Positions 6,808-13,549 of a DNA stretch of 24,827 bases are shown one piece after another. The DNA comes from Fimbriimonadaceae bacterium. Lineage in GTDB: Bacteria > Armatimonadota > Fimbriimonadia > Fimbriimonadales > Fimbriimonadaceae. Numbering within the stretch: the stretch's first letter is position 1; every line of letters begins with the position of its first letter. The translations under genes and the position numbers were made by a program. Under the pieces are notes generated by a model. The model was not told where the DNA came from, made no database searches, and saw only the letters and a program-made list of their open reading frames with translations. The stretch covers positions 1-24,827 of the forward strand of contig JANWJY010000166.1 in assembly GCA_025451715.1 (NCBI GenBank). Direction: 5' to 3'.

Positions 6808-9800
6808 CTAACGAGCGAGGGGCGTGGCTTGTTCCGTTCGTTGGGGCCTACGGCGGTGCTCCATGAGGTCGGCCTCACAGCTTGAGACTACCCGCTTGAC
6901 CCGCCTGACGAAGTCGGCGTTGGCGGCGACGCGGTGGAGCAGTACGACCGGTTCGGCGGCGAACTGGAGGACGACCTCGTAGTCTCCGGGGTTCTCCTCG
7001 ATCAGCCTCTTTAGCTCGAAGAGCTCGGCCTTGGTTGCGCTGTTGACTTTGACGACGAGGCTGCCTGCGATGGAGTCGTCAAGCGAAGGCACGTAGGGTT
7101 TGGCTGTGACCTCCTCCACGTCGTCGACCGCGACTTCGACCTCGACATCGCTCGCTCCGGGTCGCTGTCGGTGTTTCACTGTGCCCTTGACGCACACGAC
7201 TGCGTCGCGGTCGATGCGCGTGCGGAGCTTGGCGTAGGACTGCGGGAACAGCATGCAGTTGGCCTGGCCGGTAAAGTCTTCAATGGTGAGGGTCGCCATT
7301 CGCTCACCCCTCCTCGTCGTGACCTCTCTGAGCGCGCACACGACACCAGCGAGACGGATCCTTGTTCCTTCCTGGAGCTCGGCGACGGCCTGACACGGAT
7401 GGCTCGCCGTCTCCTTTAGAGTGCGTTCGTATCCGCGCAGCGGGTGGTCGGAGACGTAAATACCCATGACCTCCTTCTCCCATGAAAGGATTTCGCTGCG
7501 CGTGGGCATCGGTTCGACGGGAAGGGTCGGTAGACGGAGCTCTGACGAAGTCTGTTCGCCGCCGAAGAGCGAGTCCTGTCCCGTGAGTTTCTCCCTCACG
7601 CTCCTGTTCGCATACTCGATCGCCGCCTCCATCCCCTTGAGGAGCGTGTTGCGGTTGGGGTCGATGCAATCGAGCGCGCCCGCCTTGATCAGCGATTCGA
7701 GAGCGAGCTTGTTGAGGCCGCCCTCGCGCGTGCGCGCGCAGAACTCAAAGAGGTGCTCGAACGGTTTTTCCGCCCTTGCCTTCATGATGAACCGCACGAG
7801 TCCTTCGCCGACGTTTTTGATCGCGCTGAGCCCGAAGCGTATCGCGTTGACGCCCTCGGACTTTTCGATCATGAAGTCGACGCTGGAGAGGTTGACGCTC
7901 GGCGGGAGGACGGCGATGTTCTGCCTACGGCACTCTTCGATGAACGTCGTGACGCGATCCTGGACGGTTCGATAGACAGCGAGGAGGCCCGCCATGTACT
8001 CGACCGGGTAGTTCGCCTTGAGGTACGCGGTCTGCGCGGCGATAATCGCGTAACAGACGGCGTGCGCCTTGTTGAACGCATAGCCGGCGAACGGCAGGAG
8101 CAGTTCCCACACCTTGTTCGCGACCTTTGTGTCGACTCCGTTCGTGTTGCATCCCTGCAGGAACTCGTCGCGCATCTTCTCCATCGTCGCGAGTTCATTC
8201 TTGCCCATCGCCTTTCTCAGGATGTCGGCCTTGCCGAGGCTGAACCCAGCGAGAGCCTGCACGAGCTTGAGGACCTGGTCCTGGTAGACGATGTCGCCGT
8301 AGGTCTCCTCGAGGATCGGGCGCATGCGCTCGTCGGGGACCTCAGGCTGGCGGCGCCCGAACTTATTGTCGACGAATCGGGCGATGTGCTCCATCGGACC
8401 GGGCCGGTAGAGCGCGACCATGGCGGCGAGCTCGCGGACGTTCTGCGGCTTGAGCTCGATGATGTTGCGGCGCATGCCTGCCGATTCGAGCTGGAAGACG
8501 CCGATCGTGTCGCCCTTGCTGAGCATGTCGTACGTCTTGGTGTCGTCTAGCGGGATCGCGTCGACTCCGCCGCTGAGGACGGGGTGCTGTTGCTTCTCTT
8601 CTTGTGCTAAGTGGTCGTGTGTGGCCTGGATGTTCTCGATCGTGCGCGCAAGGACCGTGAGGTTGCTCAGGCCGAGGAAGTCCATCTTGAGCAGGCCGAC
8701 TTTTTCGAGGATGCCCATCTCGTACCCGGTGATAGGGAGGCCGTCGGAGGAGCGGTAGAGCGGAATGTGCTCGCTGAGCGGCTCTTTCGAGATCACGATC
8801 CCTGCGGCATGGACGCCGCAATGTCGTGAGATGCCCTCGACGGACTTTGCGGTGTCGACGAGCTTCTTCATCCGCGAGTCACTTGCGACGATCGTGCGGA
8901 ACTCACTCGACTCTTTGATCGCGCGGTCGATGGACCATCCGGGCCCGGTCGGGATGATCTTGCAAAGTTTGTCGACTTCAATCGGCTGGTAACCCATGAC
9001 GCGCCCTGCGTCGCGCATCGCGGCCTTTGCGCCGAGCGTCCCAAACGTGACGATCTGCGCCACGCGCTCCTTGCCGTATTTTTCGGTGACCCACTTGATG
9101 ACCTCGTCGCGACGTGCGTCCTCGAAGTCGAGGTCGATGTCCGGCATGGACACGCGCTCGGGGTTGAGGAAGCGCTCAAACGTGAGGTCGTACTCGATCG
9201 GGTCGACGTCGGTGATTCCGATCGCGTAGGAGACCAGCGAGCCGGCAGCGGAGCCGCGCACGCCAGTCATGATGCCCTGCGAGCGGCTGAAGTTCGTGAA
9301 CTCCCGAACAAGGAGGAAGTAGGATTCAAACCCCGTCTGGCCGATGACCTCGAGCTCGAACTTGAGTCGCTGCCAGTGCTCGTCTGTGGTTTTTCTCACC
9401 CGGCTCTCCAAGCCTTTTTCGGCGAGCTGACGGAGATAAGTGACGGTCGTCTCGCCGAGTGGGAGGTCGGGGACGGGCATCGCGGCGCGTTGTGAGGAGA
9501 GCTTGACGTCGCACTTGTCGGCGAACATCGTGCTGTTCTCGATCGCCTCGGGGTTGTCCGGGAACAGGCGCGCCATTTCGTCAGGCGACTTGACGTAGAA
9601 CTCCTGCGTCTCGAAGCGAAGGCGTTTGGCTTCTTCGATCAGCGACCCGGTGCCGATGCACAGGAGGACGTCGTGCGGCTCGGCGTCGGACTTGCAGAGA
9701 TAGTGTGCATCGTTTGTCGCGACGAGCGGCAGGTTTAACTCGCGGGCGATGCGCACGAGGTGCTCGTTGACCATGTGCTGCTCTTTGAGGCCGTGATCCT

Positions 9801-10329
9801 GCAGCTCGATGAAGTACGACCCCTCGTCGAAGATCTCTTTGTACATCCCGGCGGTGTACTGCGCCTTGTCGTACTCTCCGGCGAGGAGGAACTGGTTGAT
9901 CTCGCTGCCGAGGCAAGTGCTGGAGGAGATCAGTCCGCGCGCGTGCTTGCGCAACAGCTCGTGGTCGATTCGCGGCTTGTAGTAAAACCCTTCGAGCGCG
10001 GCGACGGAGTGCAGGCGGCAGAGGTTCTTGTAGCCCTCGTCGTTGCGGGCGAGCAGAAGGAGGTGGAAGCTCTGCGACTCTTCTCTGCCCTGTTTGTTGT
10101 GCAGCCCGCCAGGGGCGACGTACGCCTCCATGCCGATGATCGGCTTGACGCCCTGCCTTTCGCACTCGAAGGCGAACTCCATTGCGCCGAACATGACGCC
10201 GTGGTCGCTGATGGCTAGCGCGTCCATCCCCAGCTCCTTGGCACGGGCGACCATGTCCGGGATCCGGTTTGCGCCGTCGAGGAGGCTGTACTCCGTGTGG
10301 TTATGGAGGTGGACGAAGGACTTGCCCAT
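6808..10329 (-). CDS. dnaE: DNA polymerase III alpha subunit (replicative polymerase)
   Basis: A full-length 1173-residue DnaE. The N-terminal PHP domain (about 1-280) starts with HLHNHTEYSLLDG. The polymerase active site is PDIDLDFEDARRDE, with Asp399 and Asp401 as the paired catalytic aspartates. FGTLGAKAAMRDAGRVMGY, palm and fingers motifs, a tandem HhH region near 840-900 and an OB fold near 1000-1080 (RLAGVVCALREVTTRRGERMATLTIED) follow in the usual order. All expected PHP metal ligands are present (see finding). ATG 10329 fits the family N-terminus. There is no Shine-Dalgarno, and a weak TAAACT (10366-10361) could be its -10, giving a leader of about 25 nt. The LTxxQ protein follows 17 bp downstream. 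Confidence 0.97.
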   Translation of the reverse strand: MGKSFVHLHNHTEYSLLDGANRIPDMVARAKELGMDALAISDHGVMFGAMEFAFECERQGVKPIIGMEAYVAPGGLHNKQGREESQSFHLLLLARNDEGYKNLCRLHSVAALEGFYYKPRIDHELLRKHARGLISSSTCLGSEINQFLLAGEYDKAQYTAGMYKEIFDEGSYFIELQDHGLKEQHMVNEHLVRIARELNLPLVATNDAHYLCKSDAEPHDVLLCIGTGSLIEEAKRLRFETQEFYVKSPDEMARLFPDNPEAIENSTMFADKCDVKLSSQRAAMPVPDLPLGETTVTYLRQLAEKGLESRVRKTTDEHWQRLKFELEVIGQTGFESYFLLVREFTNFSRSQGIMTGVRGSAAGSLVSYAIGITDVDPIEYDLTFERFLNPERVSMPDIDLDFEDARRDEVIKWVTEKYGKERVAQIVTFGTLGAKAAMRDAGRVMGYQPIEVDKLCKIIPTGPGWSIDRAIKESSEFRTIVASDSRMKKLVDTAKSVEGISRHCGVHAAGIVISKEPLSEHIPLYRSSDGLPITGYEMGILEKVGLLKMDFLGLSNLTVLARTIENIQATHDHLAQEEKQQHPVLSGGVDAIPLDDTKTYDMLSKGDTIGVFQLESAGMRRNIIELKPQNVRELAAMVALYRPGPMEHIARFVDNKFGRRQPEVPDERMRPILEETYGDIVYQDQVLKLVQALAGFSLGKADILRKAMGKNELATMEKMRDEFLQGCNTNGVDTKVANKVWELLLPFAGYAFNKAHAVCYAIIAAQTAYLKANYPVEYMAGLLAVYRTVQDRVTTFIEECRRQNIAVLPPSVNLSSVDFMIEKSEGVNAIRFGLSAIKNVGEGLVRFIMKARAEKPFEHLFEFCARTREGGLNKLALESLIKAGALDCIDPNRNTLLKGMEAAIEYANRSVREKLTGQDSLFGGEQTSSELRLPTLPVEPMPTRSEILSWEKEVMGIYVSDHPLRGYERTLKETASHPCQAVAELQEGTRIRLAGVVCALREVTTRRGERMATLTIEDFTGQANCMLFPQSYAKLRTRIDRDAVVCVKGTVKHRQRPGASDVEVEVAVDDVEEVTAKPYVPSLDDSIAGSLVVKVNSATKAELFELKRLIEENPGDYEVVLQFAAEPVVLLHRVAANADFVRRVKRVVSSCEADLMEHRRRPQRTEQATPLAR

Positions 10330-10445
10330 GGGGTGTCGCCAGGCGGCTGGCCCAGCAAAGAGTTTAGACGGGACCGAGGTCTAGAAAAGACCTGTGCCGC
10401 GCGCGTCTTTCCAGGCTCAATTGTGCATAACTCTTCCGGCGGCAG

Positions 10446-10472
10446 AAAAACGGCCCGCTGGAGGGCGGGCCG
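10446..10472 (-). terminator. Intrinsic terminator on the minus strand
   Basis: A perfect 8-bp GC-only stem (CGGCCCGC 10451-10458 with GCGGGCCG 10465-10472) and a 6-nt loop is followed on the minus strand by five T residues (10450-10446). On the plus strand nothing T-rich follows, so it acts on leftward transcripts. The nearest leftward gene to its right is the LptD-like gene, whose stop is at 10920, so its mRNA could run about 450 nt past the stop to here. The alternative is an unannotated minus-strand RNA ending here. Confidence 0.75.
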
Positions 10473-10617
10473 CTCGGAGAAAGTACGTTGACTGCGGATC
10501 CAATCCCCGCCTCCTCGTGAAAGAGGGGTGCCGTCGGCCGGATCCAGCACATCCTACTGGCCCGGACGCGCCTGAGTTCCTTGATTTGAGCCTGGGTCGC
10601 GGTTCATACGACAGATG

Positions 10618-10696
10618 AGAATCCCCGCTTAATGCGGGTATCGGTCGTGAGGCGACCGCCGATCATTCTGGTGTGCCACTTCTACCCGTGGGGCAC
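10618..10696 (+). promoter_or_regulatory. Structured leader upstream of the 70-residue protein
   Basis: Three consecutive stem-loops precede the gene. The first is CCCGC/GCGGG with loop TTAAT (10624-10638). The second is GGTCG/CGACC with loop TGAGG, extended by ATC/GAT past a 3-nt bulge (10640-10663). The third pairs GTGCC with GGCAC (10673-10696) and ends two bases before the Shine-Dalgarno. AGAAT (10618-10622) can pair with ATTCT (10665-10669), enclosing the first two stems as a three-way junction. The pattern suggests a cis-regulatory RNA or a small RNA; it matches no riboswitch I know. Confidence 0.45.
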
Positions 10697-10710
10697 GCGA
10701 GGATCAACGT

Positions 10711-10923
10711 ATGCTTTCTTCTGAGGTTAGGGCCTATGTGGGCCAGATCGTCCAGGTGGAGTACAGCGACAAGCTGGGAAACATCTACATCCAGAACGCC
10801 GAGCTTTACGACATCGGTTTTCTGCCGCTCTACGGCCCGTGCCTCATCCTGGACATCGGGGAGATCCGGCTGGATCGCGTCTCTGCTGTGAAGCCCGTGA
10901 AGAGCCTCAAGTCAGCGGCTTAG
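10711..10923 (+). CDS. Small conserved-looking protein of unknown function
   Basis: A 70-residue protein without signal peptide or membrane helix. Its first 60 residues alternate in a way that suggests a small five-stranded beta barrel (VGQIVQVEYSDKLGNIYIQN, then LYGPCLILDIGEIRLDRV), so an SH3-like or Sm-like fold is possible, but I do not recognise the family. The tail is Lys/Ser/Ala-rich. Translation from ATG 10711 is well supported: GAGG lies 8 nt upstream and a structured leader precedes it. Its TAG stop overlaps the TAA stop of the convergent LptD-like gene, so the 3' ends of the two mRNAs must be complementary. An accidental frame cannot be excluded, but the ribosome binding site and exact tail-to-tail fit favour a real gene. 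Confidence 0.68.
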   Translation: MLSSEVRAYVGQIVQVEYSDKLGNIYIQNAELYDIGFLPLYGPCLILDIGEIRLDRVSAVKPVKSLKSAA

Positions 10924-12458
10924 AACGGCCTGTCGATCGTGCGCTCCATGCGCCTTCGCTGGAGCCGTCCGACAAAATCGTCGATTCGGAACCGGACGCC
11001 CATGCGGAAGTCGCTGGGGAACTGCCGGTAGACGATGAACGGCTCAAAGCCCTCTGCGACGAAGGCGATCTCGTACTCAGTGTCGAACAGGGTTCCGCTC
11101 GATGGGTCAATCTTGGCCAAGTAGCGGAAAGTGTACGGCCCCCTGGAGTAGTCGAACCGACCGTGGAGCGCCTTGTCATAGAGCCGCCGGTCGAATTCGA
11201 AGTCCGGCGTGCCATAAGTGTGAGAGTCAGAGTACGCGACCCCCATCATGATCCCCTCGGTCGGGCTGTAGAGCAATGACGCCTGGCCGCGCGCCCAGCC
11301 GAACTCCGTGTTCTCACTGAACGTGTTGTAGAGGTCGGCGCGGAGCTGGAAGCCGAAGTTGCCTGTGACGTACCAGACCGGACTCAGGAGAGCAAACTGC
11401 GACTCGAGCCGATTGACGAACGGCGTGTCAGACGCTTCCCGGATGCTCTGGATGCGAGCGTTCGCCCTCATGCTAACGCCGCCGGACGTGCCGGCAGATT
11501 CGACGACGAGCTCGTACGCCTTTGAGACATCGTTGAGGATCTCGGGGCGCGCAGTGGTGGAGGTGTTCCATCGCGACGCGAGCATGTAGAGAAGCCGCGA
11601 GCCGCCGATCGAGTTGGCCTCCATGCGCGGGCTCTTCATCGAGATGTTGTCGAACCACCCGTCGCCGGTCTGTTCTTTGAGGTCGTCGTGCGGTTTGAGC
11701 TGTCGGAAGGTCTTGTCGGGGTCCGCGTCCATCCAGATGATGTTGAAGCCGTAGTTTGGGAGGCGGCTTGGGAAGCTCCCCCAGGTCGCGCCGAGGACCA
11801 TGTTGTCGTTGAGCAGGAAACTGCTATTCCACGATACGCCGAAGCCGACTCCCTTCCTTTCCGCGAACGCAGGGAGGTTGAATCCGTCGATGCGCGGGTC
11901 GAGGTCGAAGCGCATTTCCGGCACGGCGCCGAGGTTAAGGCCGAAAAGGTTGAGTGAGACGTGGCTAGCAATGCCGTACCTGCCCGGGTAGATGCGGACC
12001 GTGCGGGTCTTGATCTCGTAGTTCGGCTTGTTCTTTCGCGAGAGGGTGGCGCGCGCTCTTTGCAAGGTCCAGACGTCGGGCGTGATGTCGAGCGTCTCTG
12101 CCCTGATCCTCATGTTGCCGGCCTGGACGTAGACGTTCTCGGCGTGGCCGGTCTTCTTCCCCCAGTCGAACTCGAGGGTGTCGGTCTTGAGGAGCGCCTC
12201 GGGATCCCTGAGCTCCACGCCCCCGCTGGCGACGCCCCTCATGTTCTTGTGGTCGATGACCATCTTTTGGCCCGAGACCACGGTCAGGTCGTACTTAGCC
12301 GTTACGAAGCCCGAGAACGTGAACACGCCGGTCTCGGCGTCCCACTCGCTGACGTCGAACTCGATGACGATCCCCTCGAAGACTTGCCTCTGCCTTTGAA
12401 CCTGCTGTACTAGGGCAGGCGGCACGGGCGGCAGGTCCGGGGGGAGGAAGAACAGCAT
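10920..12458 (-). CDS. LptD/OstA-like outer-membrane protein
   Basis: A 512-residue protein with an OstA/LptA-like beta-jellyroll region (about 45-180: GVASGGVELRDPEALLKTDTLEFDW, then MRIRAETLDITPD, then a segment like the LptD link to the barrel). A long region of alternating aromatic and polar strands (about 185-512) follows and ends in a terminal Phe, as outer-membrane barrels do. LptD inserts lipopolysaccharide in the outer leaflet. This protein is shorter than proteobacterial LptD (about 750-780), so its barrel is smaller or incomplete. The N-terminus (MLFFLPPDLPPVPPALVQQ) is proline-rich and not a normal signal peptide, yet an in-frame TAG closely upstream excludes an ATG extension. A possible -10, TAGAAT, lies 15 nt upstream. 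The ECF sigma gene diverges about 100 bp away. Confidence 0.72.
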   Translation of the reverse strand: MLFFLPPDLPPVPPALVQQVQRQRQVFEGIVIEFDVSEWDAETGVFTFSGFVTAKYDLTVVSGQKMVIDHKNMRGVASGGVELRDPEALLKTDTLEFDWGKKTGHAENVYVQAGNMRIRAETLDITPDVWTLQRARATLSRKNKPNYEIKTRTVRIYPGRYGIASHVSLNLFGLNLGAVPEMRFDLDPRIDGFNLPAFAERKGVGFGVSWNSSFLLNDNMVLGATWGSFPSRLPNYGFNIIWMDADPDKTFRQLKPHDDLKEQTGDGWFDNISMKSPRMEANSIGGSRLLYMLASRWNTSTTARPEILNDVSKAYELVVESAGTSGGVSMRANARIQSIREASDTPFVNRLESQFALLSPVWYVTGNFGFQLRADLYNTFSENTEFGWARGQASLLYSPTEGIMMGVAYSDSHTYGTPDFEFDRRLYDKALHGRFDYSRGPYTFRYLAKIDPSSGTLFDTEYEIAFVAEGFEPFIVYRQFPSDFRMGVRFRIDDFVGRLQRRRMERTIDRPF

Positions 12459-12507
12459 GAGGGGAGCCTGTTGATTCTACCGACGAATGGCGAAACGCTC
12501 CAGTCCA

Positions 12508-12544
12508 AGAACTTCTTGCAGTCCTAGGCACGTCGTGATACAAT
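12508..12544 (+). promoter_or_regulatory. Promoter region of the sigma-factor operon: sigma-70-like and ECF-like elements
   Basis: Two readings overlap. A sigma-70-like promoter has TTGCAG (12516-12521), a 17-bp spacer and TACAAT (12539-12544). An ECF-type promoter has AGAACTT (12508-12514), a 16-bp spacer and CGTC (12531-12534), close to the GAACTT / CGTC or TCTGA pattern of RpoE-like factors. The second would allow the encoded sigma factor to drive its own operon. Predicted transcripts have leaders of only about 9-17 nt. Confidence 0.5.
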
Positions 12545-12559
12545 AGAGGCTCGGTGGAC

Positions 12560-13120
12560 ATGACGAATCTTGAGGCGGTCATTCAATCTCGAAGCGAACT
12601 GGCTCTCGAGGAGCTCCAGTGGGTGCAGCGTTGCCGCCAAGGCGACGAGTCGGCCATGGGGGCCATCATCTCGAAGCACCGAACACGGCTCGTGCGCGTG
12701 GCCGCGAACGTGCTTCGTGACTCCAACGAGGCCGAAGACGTGGCTCAAGAGGCGTTCCTGAAAGCGTTTCGAGAGATCCACAAGCTCCGCGACGACAACG
12801 CCTTCTCCGGCTACATCTACAAGATTTGCGTGCGGTTGTGCATGGACAGACTTCGCTCCAGGAAGGATGAGGCCATGGTGGTGGACAAGCCCGAGCCGAG
12901 CCGCGGCCTCCAGATCGAGACGAAGGTCGTAATCGAGGACCTGCTCAGCGAACTGACACCGGAGCTCAGGCTGACATTGGTGCTCCGCGAGATGGAGCAG
13001 TTGAGCTACGAAGAGGTCGCCGACATGATGCGCGTTCCGGTCGGCACTGTACGCTCGCGACTCCATACAGCTCGCGAAAGATTTAGGAACCTTTGGATCG
13101 CAGCGACAGGGGAAGCATAG
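12560..13120 (+). CDS. ECF-type RNA polymerase sigma factor
   Basis: A 186-residue sigma-70 family factor of the extracytoplasmic-function type, with regions 2 and 4 only. Region 2 (about 38-102) includes EAEDVAQEAFLKAFREI, which recognises the -10, and region 4 (about 126-178) includes LSYEEVADMMRVPVGTVRSRLHTARERFR, the helix-turn-helix that reads the -35. It directs polymerase to stress or envelope genes when its anti-sigma factor lets go. The start is uncertain: ATG 12560 has AGAGG 10 nt upstream, while an in-frame GTG at 12554 would add two residues. The anti-sigma gene begins 3 nt after the stop, the standard arrangement. Confidence 0.94.
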   Translation: MTNLEAVIQSRSELALEELQWVQRCRQGDESAMGAIISKHRTRLVRVAANVLRDSNEAEDVAQEAFLKAFREIHKLRDDNAFSGYIYKICVRLCMDRLRSRKDEAMVVDKPEPSRGLQIETKVVIEDLLSELTPELRLTLVLREMEQLSYEEVADMMRVPVGTVRSRLHTARERFRNLWIAATGEA

Positions 13121-13123
13121 ACA

Positions 13124-13549
13124 GTGTTCAGCAAGTGCTCGCGTTACCGCAGGAACAAGCTGCTGTGCGAAGACGGAGTGGCGTCTGCGCGGCAACAAGC
13201 GTTCGTCTCCCGACATGAGTCGGCCTGTCCAAAGTGCGTGGACGAACACGCGTTGACCTTGTCGGCTCTGAGTGCGCTTCGTTCGGCGGTGATCGAGCCG
13301 CAACCAGACCCAAGTTTCGAGTCCCGGTTCATCCGTCGTTGGCGAGTCGAGCGGCGCATGCGTGCAGTGTCCTACTGGATGCCTGCAGTCGCCGGTGCGA
13401 TCGTCGCTAGCGTCGCACTCCTGGCAGTCCTTCAGATTCTGTTCACTGCCCCGGCCCGCAATGATGCTGACATGAGGAACCGTGAGGCGTTGCGGGGCCC
13501 AGCGATTCCCAACTACGGGGAAGCCAGCAACTTCGAAACCAATCGATGA
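13124..13549 (+). CDS. Membrane-anchored zinc-finger anti-sigma factor
   Basis: A 141-residue protein with the zinc-binding anti-sigma signature HxxxCxxC (His31, Cys35, Cys38 in SRHESACPKC) in its N-terminal cytoplasmic part. Further cysteines at 5 and 15 could complete the site. One transmembrane helix (about 87-111) and a short external tail of about 30 residues follow. Such proteins hold the cognate ECF factor at the membrane until a signal causes release. The start is GTG 13124 with AGGGGAA about 10 nt upstream, 3 nt after the sigma stop. The stop overlaps the next start as ATGA, which suggests translational coupling. Overall sequence similarity to named anti-sigma factors is low; the call rests on motif, topology and position. 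Confidence 0.85.
   Translation: MFSKCSRYRRNKLLCEDGVASARQQAFVSRHESACPKCVDEHALTLSALSALRSAVIEPQPDPSFESRFIRRWRVERRMRAVSYWMPAVAGAIVASVALLAVLQILFTAPARNDADMRNREALRGPAIPNYGEASNFETNR

Larger units (their letters stand above)
10330..10710. other. Intergenic region between dnaE and a 70-residue protein
   Basis: This 381-bp stretch shows no credible protein-coding frame. From left to right it holds the dnaE upstream region; a 6-bp hairpin (AGGTCT/AGACCT, 10377-10393); TGTGCATAA at 10422-10430, which fits a DnaA-box consensus on the minus strand but stands alone; a strong minus-strand terminator (10446-10472); a CTCCTC/GAGGGG hairpin (10512-10529, one G-T pair) between two GGATCC sites at 10496 and 10539; and a multi-hairpin leader before the 70-residue gene. 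I do not recognise SRP RNA, 6S RNA, tmRNA or a tRNA in it. Confidence 0.6.

Noticed and set aside
10422..10430. A DnaA-box-like nonamer (TTATGCACA on the minus strand)
   Set aside because: It is a single copy with no AT-rich unwinding region and no dnaA or dnaN nearby; one match in 25 kb is expected by chance.
10473..10600. A possible SRP, 6S or RNase P RNA beside the terminator
   Set aside because: I looked for the conserved SRP loop (GGAAGNAGC-type) and other core motifs on both strands and found none.
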